DNA of 64,000 nucleotides from assembly GCF_046545555.1 (NCBI RefSeq), contig NZ_JBHZTH010000001.1:434001-498000 (forward strand), read 5' to 3'. This stretch comes from Winogradskyella sp046545555. GTDB lineage: Bacteria > Bacteroidota > Bacteroidia > Flavobacteriales > Flavobacteriaceae. Position 1 is the stretch's first letter; every line of letters begins with the position of its first letter. The translations under genes were made by a program, and so were the position numbers. Positions 1 to 8,758 of the stretch are shown here, piece after piece. Under the pieces are notes generated by a model. It saw nothing but the letters and a program-made list of their open reading frames with translations, was not told the DNA's origin and did not search any database.

Positions 1-1829
1 GTATTTGGTACATTAGAAGCTAATGTTGTAAATGACGCCCCGTTATCCGTAGTAAATAAAACATTTACATTCTGACAACTAATTGGCGCTACATTGGTTT
101 GCCCAACTACCCAAGAGACTTGCTGACTTGTTCCTTGTCCCCACGTTGGTGGAGTATTTACGGTAAATGGTGTGCCACTTTGAACATCCACAACCATTGC
201 ATCTGATCCTGTAGCTCCACCACCCATTTCGTTATCTCTAACAGTCAGCGAAAAATTCATAGTTCTAGCAACTGAAGGTACAACTTGCCATGTTGTTGCT
301 AAAGAGCCAGACATGACCGTACTTAATGGTGGCATATATCTATCAGGTAAAGCAGTTGGATCTAAGGACCTAAAAGTTGGACCAGCAGCATTAGTCGACT
401 GTGGTGGCATTGTTGCTGGTGTTGTATCTGTTTGCTCCCAACAGTATGTTAAACCTGTTGCTGTATCTGCATCAGTTCCTGAGCCTCTTAAAACAAAAGC
501 TGTTGACCTTGGTATGCTAAAACTTGCCCCTGCATTTACTATTGGCGCAACATTATTTGTTGTACTACCAGCAAAACACACACTACTTGGCCCATTAAAA
601 ATATTAGCCCACATTTCTTTAATATTTTCACCGTGAAAATAATCATCACTATTATTTTGAATGTTAGGTGCACAAATACCTGCATAACCCATAATGGTTG
701 AAGCACTACCAGGTTCAACCGAAACACCGGACCTTTGACAATTATTGTTTTGAGTATGGTTACCACCATATTGATGACCCATTTCGTGAGCAACAAAGTC
801 TATATCAAAAGCATCCCCTTGTGGCACAGAAGAACCTGTTACACCTTGAGCTTTAACACCATTTCCGCATGGAGAACGTAATGCAGCAACACCACCACCA
901 CCTGTACTAAAAACATGCCCAATATCGTAGTTTCCTATTCCAATAATATTATCACATGTTGTTTGATTTTCCCCAAGCATTGTAAAGCCATTGCCGTTTG
1001 TGTAAGGGTCAGAATTCACATTTGGGCCAAGAAAAATAATATTTTGATTATTAGCAACTATAACCATGGTAAGGCCTAAATCTCTTTCAAAAACACCGTT
1101 TACCCTTGCCATTGTTGTATTCATTGCAGCCATTACACCGCCATTAGTACCACCGTGAAATTGTGCATATTCAACCGTACATGCTAATGCTAAACGATAC
1201 GTTCTGAGTGTACCATCATTAGCATTTCTTAAGGCATTAAAATCTTCATCTGAAATTTTAAAATCTGCAGGATTATATTCGGTTTCACATATAAACTTTT
1301 CTCGTGCAGCATCTTCTTCCGAATTTATGAAAACAATATAGGTTTCTAAATCCGAGGTATATGGCTCAATAAAAACAGTTTTATTATCAGAAAGAATCAT
1401 TGCACTAAACCCTTTTTGAGGAGATAGACTAAAACGCAAAGTAGCCGTCGGGTTATCTATTCCCTTACCTACAAATGATCTTATATTAGGGAATTGAGCC
1501 TGTAATTGTGGCTCCATAACTGAAGCTTCTTGAACTAAATAAGATTCTGAATCACCTAAATGATTAGGCAAATTAAAAATTACGCCTTGATTTTTATTAG
1601 ATAAGTTACGTTGAGGAATATTTCTTAATTGACTGATAAGATTATCTGTATTAATTTCAATAATAACAGAGTTTTTTGGTTTGGTCTTGTTATAAATAAG
1701 ATGAGTTTCCTTTACATCATTAGAGTTAACTATTGACCAAATATTTTCCTTTTTCTGTGCATTTGAAATTAGCACAAAACAAATGGTTAAAACCAAACTA
1801 TAGATTGGTTTTTGATAACGACATTTCAT
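1..1829 (-). CDS. Secreted zinc metalloprotease, reprolysin/metzincin type (C-terminal part outside window)
   Basis: The reading frame is open from an ATG at 1829 to the window edge, giving about 609 codons, so the C terminus is missing. The N terminus is a signal peptide (Lys/Arg start, hydrophobic core, cleavage near SNAQ). About 200 residues of propeptide-like sequence follow. The catalytic domain carries the metzincin zinc motif HEMGHQYGGNH near 765-795 on the minus strand, followed by a Met-turn, TIMGYAG. Flavobacterial members of this group (Reprolysin_4-like) usually continue with Ig-like or fibronectin-like repeats and a type IX secretion tail. The visible sequence after the protease does look like such a beta repeat (PIVNAGASFSIP). 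Secretion by the type IX system is inferred because the tail is not visible. Confidence 0.85.
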   Translation of the reverse strand, partial: MKCRYQKPIYSLVLTICFVLISNAQKKENIWSIVNSNDVKETHLIYNKTKPKNSVIIEINTDNLISQLRNIPQRNLSNKNQGVIFNLPNHLGDSESYLVQEASVMEPQLQAQFPNIRSFVGKGIDNPTATLRFSLSPQKGFSAMILSDNKTVFIEPYTSDLETYIVFINSEEDAAREKFICETEYNPADFKISDEDFNALRNANDGTLRTYRLALACTVEYAQFHGGTNGGVMAAMNTTMARVNGVFERDLGLTMVIVANNQNIIFLGPNVNSDPYTNGNGFTMLGENQTTCDNIIGIGNYDIGHVFSTGGGGVAALRSPCGNGVKAQGVTGSSVPQGDAFDIDFVAHEMGHQYGGNHTQNNNCQRSGVSVEPGSASTIMGYAGICAPNIQNNSDDYFHGENIKEMWANIFNGPSSVCFAGSTTNNVAPIVNAGASFSIPRSTAFVLRGSGTDADTATGLTYCWEQTDTTPATMPPQSTNAAGPTFRSLDPTALPDRYMPPLSTVMSGSLATTWQVVPSVARTMNFSLTVRDNEMGGGATGSDAMVVDVQSGTPFTVNTPPTWGQGTSQQVSWVVGQTNVAPISCQNVNVLFTTDNGASFTTLASNVPN

Positions 1830-1967
1830 AACGATAGATTTATTTTTTACAATCTAAAGGTATAATTATATGAGGACTTAACAAAAAAGTTAAAGTCACG
1901 CATAAAACTCTGATAAAGCAACTCTTTAGATTTTAAATATTAAGAAGCATAAAATATTGTTAGAATC

Positions 1968-1998
1968 AAAAAACGACCATTATTAATGGTCGTTTTTT
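1968..1998 (-). terminator. Rho-independent terminator of the accBC operon
   Basis: Perfect inverted repeat with 13-base arms (1968-1980 and 1986-1998) around a 5-base loop. It has an A-tract on one side and a T-tract on the other, so it can work in both directions. It directly follows the accC stop codon. Confidence 0.8.
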
Positions 1999-3345
1999 CT
2001 ATTCTTCTTCTTTTATTACAAAGTCCTCCATAAACTTGGTGGTATAATTACCCGCCAAATAATCTGGGTGATCCATTAATTGTCTATGAAATGGAATCGT
2101 TGTTTTAATTCCTTCTATTACAAACTCGTCTAGCGCACGCTTCATTTTATTAATTGCCTCTTCTCTTGTCTGAGCTGTAGTGATTAACTTCGCAATCATT
2201 GAATCGTAATTAGGCGGAATGCTATAGCCAGCATAAACATGAGTGTCTAAACGTACACCATGTCCTCCTGGAGCATGTAAAGTTGTTATTTTACCAGGTG
2301 AAGGTCTAAAATTATTGAAAGGATCTTCAGCATTTATTCTACATTCAATAGAGTGTAAATTTGGCGTATAGTTTTTACCAGAAATAGGAACTCCTGCAGC
2401 AACCAAAATTTGTTCTCGAATTAAATCGAAATCTATAACTTGTTCCGTTATTGGATGTTCTACTTGAATCCGCGTATTCATCTCCATAAAATAGAAATTT
2501 CTATGCTTATCAACCAAAAACTCGACAGTTCCGGCTCCTTCATATTTAATGTACTCAGCAGCTTTAACTGCGGCTTTCCCCATTTTAGCCCTCAACTTAT
2601 CGGTCATAAAAGGAGATGGCACTTCTTCTGTTAACTTTTGATGACGTCTTTGCACAGAGCAATCTCTTTCTGATAAATGACATGCCTTACCTCTAGAATC
2701 ACCAACAATTTGAATTTCAATATGGCGAGGTTCTTCAATAAGCTTCTCCATGTACATATCATCATTCCCAAAAGCAGCTTTAGATTCCGCTCGAGCAGAC
2801 TCCCATGCATTTTGTAGGTCTTCTGCCTTCCAAACCGCACGCATTCCCTTTCCTCCTCCACCAGCTGAAGCTTTTAACATAACAGGATAACCTGTGTCTT
2901 TTGCTAGTTTCTTACATTCTTCAAAATCCTCAATAATACCTTCACTCCCTGGCACGCAAGGAACTCCGGCAGCCTTCATAGTTGCCTTGGCATTAGCTTT
3001 ATCTCCCATGCGGTCAATCATCTCTTCAGATGCACCAATGAATTTTATGCCATGCTCTTCACATATCTTAGAAAACTTAGCGTTTTCGGATAAAAATCCA
3101 TATCCTGGATGAATTCCGTCTGCATTTGTGATTTCAGCGGCAGCAATAATATTAGATATTTTTAAATAGGATTCACTACTAGGAGCTGGCCCTATGCATA
3201 CAGCCTCGTCGGCAAATTTTACATGCAGACTATCAGCATCTGCAGTAGAATAAACTGCTACGGTTTTAATTCCCATTTCTTTACAGGTCCTAATAACGCG
3301 CAATGCTATTTCACCTCTATTGGCGATTAGTATTTTTTTAAACAT
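1999..3345 (-). CDS. accC: Acetyl-CoA carboxylase, biotin carboxylase subunit
   Basis: ATP-dependent carboxylation of the biotin on BCCP, the first half-reaction of acetyl-CoA carboxylase in fatty-acid synthesis; cytoplasmic. At 448 residues it is the usual AccC length. The N-terminal biotin-carboxylase fold starts MFKKILIANRGEIALR. The ATP-grasp glycine loop GGGGKGMR is at residues 162-169, and the active-site stretch MEMNTRIQVEHP lies near residue 290. It sits 82 bases downstream of accB, its direct partner, in the order fabH-accB-accC. It ends at a strong terminator. No anomalies seen. Confidence 0.97.
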   Translation of the reverse strand: MFKKILIANRGEIALRVIRTCKEMGIKTVAVYSTADADSLHVKFADEAVCIGPAPSSESYLKISNIIAAAEITNADGIHPGYGFLSENAKFSKICEEHGIKFIGASEEMIDRMGDKANAKATMKAAGVPCVPGSEGIIEDFEECKKLAKDTGYPVMLKASAGGGGKGMRAVWKAEDLQNAWESARAESKAAFGNDDMYMEKLIEEPRHIEIQIVGDSRGKACHLSERDCSVQRRHQKLTEEVPSPFMTDKLRAKMGKAAVKAAEYIKYEGAGTVEFLVDKHRNFYFMEMNTRIQVEHPITEQVIDFDLIREQILVAAGVPISGKNYTPNLHSIECRINAEDPFNNFRPSPGKITTLHAPGGHGVRLDTHVYAGYSIPPNYDSMIAKLITTAQTREEAINKMKRALDEFVIEGIKTTIPFHRQLMDHPDYLAGNYTTKFMEDFVIKEEE

Positions 3346-3427
3346 AACTTTTGTTTTAAAAATTCAATTCCAAGCACCAAATTCCAACAATTGGGTTTTG
3401 GGATTTGCGGATTGGAATTTTTAACTG

Positions 3428-3907
3428 TTATGATGGATCTACCAAAAATAATGGTTGATCGAACTCTACTGGAGACGAATCATCTACAAGAACTTTTACA
3501 ATCTTGCCAGATATTTCAGATTCAATTTCATTGAATAATTTCATAGCCTCAATAACGCAAAGCACATCTCCTTCTTTAATTTCTGTTCCTACCTCTACAA
3601 AAACTGGTTTGTCTGGTGATGGTTTGCGATAAAAAGTTCCTATAATTGGTGATTTTATAGTGATATACTTATCGTCCCCATTTTCTTTAGCTGGTGCTGC
3701 TGGTGCTTCAGCAACAGGAGGAGAGGCTACAGGAGCTTGTTGTTGAATAACAGGAGCAGACTGCATTGGTAATTGCTGAACGATTGTGGTATCGCTTTCT
3801 GAACCTGTTCTAATGGTAATTTTAATATCATCCATTTCTAACTTAACTTCACTCGCGCCAGACTTGGCAACAAATTTTATTAAGTTCTGAATTTCTTTTA
3901 AATCCAT
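3428..3907 (-). CDS. accB: Biotin carboxyl carrier protein of acetyl-CoA carboxylase
   Basis: Carries the biotin that shuttles CO2 from AccC to the carboxyltransferase. It has 159 residues: an N-terminal domain (1-40), a Pro/Ala/Gln-rich flexible linker (about 45-75), then a biotinyl domain (80-159). The biotin-accepting lysine is Lys123 in the canonical EAMKLFNEIE motif. The gene lies between fabH (28-base gap) and accC on the same strand, the common operon order for this pathway. Confidence 0.97.
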   Translation of the reverse strand: MDLKEIQNLIKFVAKSGASEVKLEMDDIKITIRTGSESDTTIVQQLPMQSAPVIQQQAPVASPPVAEAPAAPAKENGDDKYITIKSPIIGTFYRKPSPDKPVFVEVGTEIKEGDVLCVIEAMKLFNEIESEISGKIVKVLVDDSSPVEFDQPLFLVDPS

Positions 3908-3935
3908 AGTATTTAGCTGTTTTGTTAGTTAGTTT

Positions 3936-4934
3936 TTAATTAGGATTATAAGCCCACTTAAAATAAATTGAGCCCCAAGTAAATCCGCCACCAAAGGCGG
4001 CAAATATTATTTTATCACCTTTTTTAAGTTGTGATTCATAATCATATAATAGTAGTGGTAAAGTTGCAGATGTTGTATTACCATACTTTTGTATGTTCAT
4101 CATCACTTTTTCTTCTTCTAAGTTTATCCTATTTGCTGTGGCATCTATAATTCTCTTATTAGCTTGGTGAGCTGCTAACCACGCAATATCGTCGTTAGTA
4201 AGATTATTCCTTTTTAATATGCGTTCCGAAACATCAGCCATATTAAAAACTGCGTTTTTAAATACCGTTTTACCATCTTGGAAAATATAATGCTTACCTT
4301 CATTGAACGTTTTATCATTTATCGGGTATGACGACCCTCCATATGTAGCTTGCAAAAAATCTCTCCCTTCGCCATTACTCCTTAACAACTCGTCTTGCAA
4401 ACCTAATCCTTCTTCATTTGGCTCAAATAATACTGCGCCAGCTCCATCTCCAAAAATTATGCAAGTTGCTCTGTCTTTGTAATTTATAAAAGATGAATTT
4501 TTATCTGCACCAATTAATAGAATTTTTTTATAACGTCCAGACTCGATATAAGCTGAAGCGGTTGACATACCGAATAAAAAACTAGAGCATGCCGCTTCTA
4601 AATCATAAGAAAATGCATTTGTCGCACCTATTTGAGTTGCTGTATAAGCCGCAGTAGAAGCTGCTTTCATATCTGGTGTTGCAGTAGCTACTACAACTAA
4701 ATCTATCGTTTTTGGGTCTAGGCTAGTTTTCTCAATTAAGTCTTTAGCTGCTTTTATAGCTAAAAAAGAGGTTCCTTTACCTTCTTCTTTTAGAATTCTT
4801 CGTTCTTTAATCCCAGTACGTGTAGTGATCCACTCATCATTAGTCTCAACCATAGTTTCTAAAACTTTATTTGTTAAAACAAAGTCTGGAACATAGCCTC
4901 CGACAGCTGTAATTGCCGCTGTGATTTTACTCAT
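3936..4934 (-). CDS. fabH: 3-oxoacyl-[acyl-carrier-protein] synthase III
   Basis: Condenses a short acyl-CoA with malonyl-ACP to start fatty-acid chains. In flavobacteria the primer is often branched, which would fit iso-fatty-acid membranes (inference). At 332 residues it is of normal length. The catalytic triad is visible: Cys116 in AACSSF, His256 in HQANKR and Asn286 in GNTTSA. The motif GDGAGAV of the thiolase fold is also present. It is the upstream gene of the fabH-accB-accC run and follows rpmF after a terminator at 5062-5090, so it probably has its own promoter in the 175-base gap. Confidence 0.96.
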   Translation of the reverse strand: MSKITAAITAVGGYVPDFVLTNKVLETMVETNDEWITTRTGIKERRILKEEGKGTSFLAIKAAKDLIEKTSLDPKTIDLVVVATATPDMKAASTAAYTATQIGATNAFSYDLEAACSSFLFGMSTASAYIESGRYKKILLIGADKNSSFINYKDRATCIIFGDGAGAVLFEPNEEGLGLQDELLRSNGEGRDFLQATYGGSSYPINDKTFNEGKHYIFQDGKTVFKNAVFNMADVSERILKRNNLTNDDIAWLAAHQANKRIIDATANRINLEEEKVMMNIQKYGNTTSATLPLLLYDYESQLKKGDKIIFAAFGGGFTWGSIYFKWAYNPN

Positions 4935-5061
4935 TATTAGGTTTTAGTTAATTAAAAGTATTGAAAAATGATCAAAATCAATTGATTTCGCGCAGTTTTC
5001 AGCATTATTTGGCAAATAATTATGCAAATTAAGTGGTTTTTGCCTTATTGAGAAAATTAAA

Positions 5062-5090
5062 ACAAAAAAAACGCTCGTAGAGAGCGTTTT
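5062..5090 (-). terminator. Terminator downstream of rpmF
   Basis: Inverted repeat with AAAACGCTC arms (5068-5076 and 5082-5090) and a 5-base loop. On the minus strand it is followed by a run of Ts. It separates rpmF from fabH. Confidence 0.7.
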
Positions 5091-5110
5091 CTTATATGCT
5101 TGCATAGTAA

Positions 5111-5314
5111 TTATGCTATATTTTCTTCTTCAACAGAGTTGTCAATAAGTACTTGACCTCTGTAATAAAGTTTACCTTCGTGCCAATGTGCTCTATGGTA
5201 TAAATGTGCCTCGCCAGTAGTAGGGCAAGTAGCTATTTGAGGTACAGAAGCCTTATAGTGCGTTCTTCTTTTATCTCTTCTTGTTTTTGATATCTTACGT
5301 TTTGGATGTGCCAT
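5111..5314 (-). CDS. rpmF: 50S ribosomal protein bL32
   Basis: Small basic ribosomal protein of 67 residues. It starts MAHPKRKISKTRRDKRR, the conserved L32 N terminus, and continues with the ATCPTTGEAHLYHR core. Only one Cys of the zinc-ribbon positions is visible, so this is probably the zinc-free form. It lies 8 bases downstream of the DUF177 gene, an order conserved across bacteria (yceD-rpmF). A terminator follows at 5062-5090. Confidence 0.96.
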   Translation of the reverse strand: MAHPKRKISKTRRDKRRTHYKASVPQIATCPTTGEAHLYHRAHWHEGKLYYRGQVLIDNSVEEENIA

Positions 5315-5322
5315 TTTAAATG

Positions 5323-5862
5323 TTATTTATCCGTTAATAGTTTTTTTAAATTATTCCAACGAGGATCTATATCCTCTGATGATTTTATTTTATTGTCCTT
5401 ACCTGGACTTAATTCTTCTAATTTTGAAAGTATGTCTGACTTTAACGTACCGTCTTCAATACCTGGATGAACACGTTTAACAGGAACTGCCAGTACAACC
5501 AGTTCGTAAATGTATTGCGCTATATTAATTTCATACTCACCGTGAGGTATTATTAATATGTCTTCATTATCATTATTATACTCTGAACCAAACTTAACAA
5601 CTAATTTAAATTGATCGTCAATTTTCTGATCGTAAGGCTCGTTTGTAATATCACAATTAACGTTAACAAAGCCAGAAGTCATAAAATACAACTCTAACAA
5701 AGTCGTTTTTTTTATAAGCTTTAGATCCAGTTTTAATTTGACTGTGTTAAACTCTTCAAACTCAAAATTATGAAAGAACGTATTATCAATTTCAAAATTA
5801 AAGTGGTGCTCTCCTTCTTTTAATCCAACAAACGGAATCGTAAATTCTTTTAATGCCTTCAT
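5323..5862 (-). CDS. YceD/DUF177 family protein
   Basis: Member of the DUF177 (YceD) family, co-transcribed with rpmF in most bacteria and linked in plants and E. coli to 23S rRNA accumulation. The start at 5862 gives a 179-residue protein beginning MKALKEFTIPFVGL, matching how flavobacterial homologues begin. An in-frame ATG four codons upstream (5874) is possible. The C terminus IDPRWNNLKKLL is the typical family end. Function beyond rRNA association is unknown. Confidence 0.88.
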   Translation of the reverse strand: MKALKEFTIPFVGLKEGEHHFNFEIDNTFFHNFEFEEFNTVKLKLDLKLIKKTTLLELYFMTSGFVNVNCDITNEPYDQKIDDQFKLVVKFGSEYNNDNEDILIIPHGEYEINIAQYIYELVVLAVPVKRVHPGIEDGTLKSDILSKLEELSPGKDNKIKSSEDIDPRWNNLKKLLTDK

Positions 5863-5941
5863 TACCACACACATTTTGAGCGTGCAAATATATAAATTTT
5901 TACTTATTTAAACCTTAGATATCAACAAAATTTGTTGATAT

Positions 5942-6982
5942 CTATTTTGAAGCCTTTCTTAACGGATCTTTACCGTAATGATTAAACTCAGTTCTGTTTC
6001 TAAAAACTTTGATTGCTGTTTGTATTGCTTGTTTAAAAGAACTTTCATCTGCTTTATTCTGACCTGCAATTTCATAGGCTGTGCCGTGATCCGGAGATGT
6101 CCTTACCTTATTTAAACCTGCAGTAAAATTTACCCCTTGTCCAAAAGCAATCGTCTTAAATGGAATTAATCCCTGATCATGATATGATGCAATAATAGCG
6201 TCAAAACCTTTATAATTATTTGAGCCAAAAAAGCTATCTGCAGAATATGGTCCATATACCAAGTCTCCTTGAGATTTTATTTTGTCTAAAGAAGGTTTTA
6301 AAATGGTATCATCTTCATCACCAATAACTCCATTATCTCCTGCGTGTGGGTTAATTGCTAATACAGCTACTTTAGGTTTTCTTATACCAAAATCTTGTTT
6401 TAAAGACTTTAGCACAGTGTTAATTTTGTCTTTTACCAGATTCTCGGTTATATGATTTGCCGCATCTTTTAAAGGAACATGATCTGTTAAAAGACCGATA
6501 CGCAAACTGTCTGATACCATAAACATTAAGCTTTTACCATTTAGGGCTTTGGCTAAATAATCTGTATGTCCCGGGAAATTAAAAGAATCTGACTGAATAT
6601 TACTTTTATTTATAGGGGCAGTAACTAGGACGTCTATAAAATCTTGCTTAAGGGCACTAGTAGCAGCCTCTAAAGATTTTATGGCATATTCACCGATTTT
6701 TCGGTCTTCCTTTCCAAACTCTATTTTAACCGATTCTCGCCAAACATCTACTACATTAACTTTTCCATGAGCTATTTTTTTTGGAGTATCGATATTGAAA
6801 AAATTAATCTTACTTTTAAAATGGTTTTTAAAAAATTGCATTGTTTTACCAGAAGCAAAAATAACTGGTGTACTAAGCTCTAAAGACCTAGGATCTTCAT
6901 AACATTTTATAATAATCTCTGGTCCAATGCCATTAAGGTCGCCTATAGAAATTCCAACAACAACTCTATTTTCTTTCTTCAT
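5942..6982 (-). CDS. pdxA: 4-hydroxythreonine-4-phosphate dehydrogenase
   Basis: NAD-dependent oxidation of 4-phosphohydroxy-L-threonine in the DXP-dependent route to pyridoxal phosphate; cytoplasmic dimer. It has 346 residues and starts with the ISIGDLNGIGPEI motif. The metal-binding histidines lie in GHTDYL, LTDHVPL and ASYHDQGL. It is upstream of DUF177-rpmF on the same strand with a gap of 79 bases, and diverges from ribE (100 bases apart), so the promoters of both genes must lie at 6983-7082. Confidence 0.96.
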   Translation of the reverse strand: MKKENRVVVGISIGDLNGIGPEIIIKCYEDPRSLELSTPVIFASGKTMQFFKNHFKSKINFFNIDTPKKIAHGKVNVVDVWRESVKIEFGKEDRKIGEYAIKSLEAATSALKQDFIDVLVTAPINKSNIQSDSFNFPGHTDYLAKALNGKSLMFMVSDSLRIGLLTDHVPLKDAANHITENLVKDKINTVLKSLKQDFGIRKPKVAVLAINPHAGDNGVIGDEDDTILKPSLDKIKSQGDLVYGPYSADSFFGSNNYKGFDAIIASYHDQGLIPFKTIAFGQGVNFTAGLNKVRTSPDHGTAYEIAGQNKADESSFKQAIQTAIKVFRNRTEFNHYGKDPLRKASK

Positions 6983-7082
6983 ATCTTTATTACAATCCTA
7001 TTTTTTTATTAAAATTTAGCTTTAGCGTCTATTATGTAGCTAACTTTACAGCTGCAAATCTAATTGAAATTAAACAAATACA

Positions 7083-7673
7083 ATGTTTACCGGAATAATT
7101 GAAGACATAGGAAAAATAGAAAAATTAGTTATGGACAGGGGAAACCTTCATATTACTATAAAATCTAACATCACAAAAGAACTTAAAATTGACCAGAGCG
7201 TATCTCACAACGGTGTTTGTCTTACTGTAATTGATACTGAACAGAATCTTTATACAGTCACCGCAATTAAGGAGACTTTAGATAAAACAAATCTTGGTTT
7301 TCTAGATAAGAATAATTCTGTTAATCTAGAGCGCGCAATGAAACTAGGTGACCGTTTAGATGGACATATTGTGCAGGGTCATGTAGATCAGACCGCAAAG
7401 TGTATCTCTGTTAAAGAGGAAAATGGAAGTTGGTTCTTTACTTTTGAATATGACTCAAACTTAAATAATATAACAATTGAAAAAGGATCAATTACAATAA
7501 ATGGTGTTAGTCTTACCGTTGTAGACTCTCAACAATCTAGATTTTCGGTAGCAATTATACCATACACTTACAATCATACAACTTTTAAAAACCTAGACAT
7601 AGGCGATATTGTAAACTTAGAATTTGATGTTATTGGAAAGTATGTGAAAAGACTTAACGATCTGCGCAATTAA
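7083..7673 (+). CDS. ribE: Riboflavin synthase, alpha subunit
   Basis: Dismutates two 6,7-dimethyl-8-ribityllumazine molecules to riboflavin. It has 196 residues with two lumazine-binding barrels. The N-terminal MFTGIIEDIGKI is diagnostic. The internal repeat shows as SHNGVCLTV in the first barrel and TINGVSLTVV in the second, with GHIVQGHVD between. It is a stand-alone gene, divergent from pdxA. Its 3' end overlaps the stop of the minus-strand miniprotein by 4 bases. Confidence 0.96.
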   Translation: MFTGIIEDIGKIEKLVMDRGNLHITIKSNITKELKIDQSVSHNGVCLTVIDTEQNLYTVTAIKETLDKTNLGFLDKNNSVNLERAMKLGDRLDGHIVQGHVDQTAKCISVKEENGSWFFTFEYDSNLNNITIEKGSITINGVSLTVVDSQQSRFSVAIIPYTYNHTTFKNLDIGDIVNLEFDVIGKYVKRLNDLRN

Positions 7674-7858
7674 ATAGCTTTATTCTTAGAAATTGAATGT
7701 GTCTTAATAATACCAAAAACCAAAGCGACTACAAATAAAACCATCATTCCTCCGTCAATCGGAAGTCCTGGTGGCGGTGGCGGTGTAGGTGGTGGTGGCG
7801 TAGCTCCTTGAGCCATAGCCGTTAAGCTTATTAAAAAACACTTGATTGAGGCAATCAT
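7670..7858 (-). CDS. PID-CTERM-like sorted miniprotein
   Basis: A 62-residue protein made almost entirely of sorting signals. Residues 1-17 look like a signal peptide ending in AMAQG. Residues 19-30 are a Pro-rich stretch, then comes PIDGG at 33-37. A single hydrophobic helix (38-51) and a basic tail follow. This layout matches the small Bacteroidota proteins called PID-CTERM, a putative protein-sorting tail analogous to PEP-CTERM (recalled family; not searched). The mature protein would be only about 20 residues before the PID motif, so its role is unknown. Confidence 0.65.
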   Translation of the reverse strand: MIASIKCFLISLTAMAQGATPPPPTPPPPPGLPIDGGMMVLFVVALVFGIIKTHSISKNKAI

Positions 7859-8060
7859 ATTTTTAAGAGCATGTTATTAATTAAGGTGCCACAAAAGTAT
7901 AAAAAAAACTGAACTTACAAAATTATATCTACCAAAAACGTCTTTTAACGGTAAATTAAATCGATGAAATGCACTAAATCAAGCTCTAGAGGAAAGTTAA
8001 TTGTAACTGTATCTAAACGTTATAAAAATCGATATCAATTTAGAGATTCTCATTAAAATA

Positions 8061-8092
8061 ATAAAGACCTTAGATTAAACTAAAGTCTTTAT
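8061..8092 (-). terminator. Terminator downstream of the tRNA(CAU)
   Basis: Imperfect hairpin: ATAAAGACCTTAG (8061-8073) pairs with CTAAAGTCTTTAT (8080-8092) with one mismatch. It starts 10 bases past the tRNA 3' end on the minus strand. Confidence 0.5.
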
Positions 8093-8101
8093 TGTTAATT
8101 G

Positions 8102-8175
8102 TGGTCCCACATGGACTCGAACCATGGACCACCTGATTATGAGTCAGGTGCTCTAACCAACTGAGCTATAGGACC
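8102..8175 (-). tRNA. tRNA with CAU anticodon, probably tRNA-Ile2 (lysidine type)
   Basis: 74-nt cloverleaf. Acceptor GGTCCTA pairs with TGGGACC, the anticodon stem CCTGA/TCAGG closes loop CTCATAA (anticodon CAT), and the T-loop is GTTCGAGTC. CCA is not encoded. A CAU anticodon can be elongator Met, initiator Met or TilS-modified Ile. Pairs C4-G69 and C5-G68 in the acceptor are the TilS determinants of E. coli tRNA-Ile2 and differ from elongator tRNA-Met, so I favour Ile2. The first acceptor pair is G-C, unlike an initiator. Confidence 0.9.
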
Positions 8176-8260
8176 TATTGGTTAATACCAATCTCTTTAT
8201 TACTAAAGAGTGTGCAATATTAATACATATTTTAATACTCCACAAGAAATTTAATTCAAT

Positions 8261-8665
8261 TTACCTCTCTATCTCTTGACATAATTCAACTAAGACGCCA
8301 TTTGTAGATTTTGGATGTAAAAAGGCAATTAATTTATTGTCTGCGCCTTTCTTAGGAACTTTATGAATCATCTGAAAACCCTCTTTGGTTAATCTCTTAA
8401 TTTCTTTTTCAATATTATCAACAGCAAAAGCAATATGATGGATTCCTTCACCTTTCTTCTCTATAAACTTTGCGATTGGACTGTCTTTGTTTGTGGCCTG
8501 AAGCAACTCAATCTTATTTGGCCCACATTTAAAAAAAGATGTTTTAACACCTTCACTTTCTACATCTTCAATCTTATAATGTTCTTTTCCAAATAACGAC
8601 GTAAAAAGATCATTAGATCGCTCTATATCTTTTACAGCAATACCAATATGCTCTATTTTTCTCAT
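8261..8665 (-). CDS. mce: Methylmalonyl-CoA epimerase
   Basis: VOC/glyoxalase-fold protein of 134 residues that interconverts (R)- and (S)-methylmalonyl-CoA, linking propionyl-CoA metabolism to succinyl-CoA. It begins MRKIEHIGIAVKDIE and repeats the fold with IHHIAFAVDNIE. The metal ligands are probably the His of each half and the C-terminal Glu in VLVELCQE. The pattern THNGVLVEL-like (STNGVLVEL) is typical of this subfamily. It stands alone, divergent from rbfA, with no mutase gene nearby. Confidence 0.88.
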   Translation of the reverse strand: MRKIEHIGIAVKDIERSNDLFTSLFGKEHYKIEDVESEGVKTSFFKCGPNKIELLQATNKDSPIAKFIEKKGEGIHHIAFAVDNIEKEIKRLTKEGFQMIHKVPKKGADNKLIAFLHPKSTNGVLVELCQEIER

Positions 8666-8758
8666 TGTAGCCTCAATTTTGTAGTGTAAAAATACTATAA
8701 TACTTAAATAACCTATACTTTTGCAAATGGTTATACCAAATGAATTTTTAAAATATTA

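Noticed and set aside
313..636. 107-codon plus-strand frame at the left edge
   Set aside because: Shadow of the minus-strand metalloprotease, whose motif-bearing frame is uninterrupted across this region.
7964..8056. 30-codon basic frame upstream of the tRNA(CAU)
   Set aside because: No ribosome-binding sequence, no family resemblance and no coding bias; likely chance.
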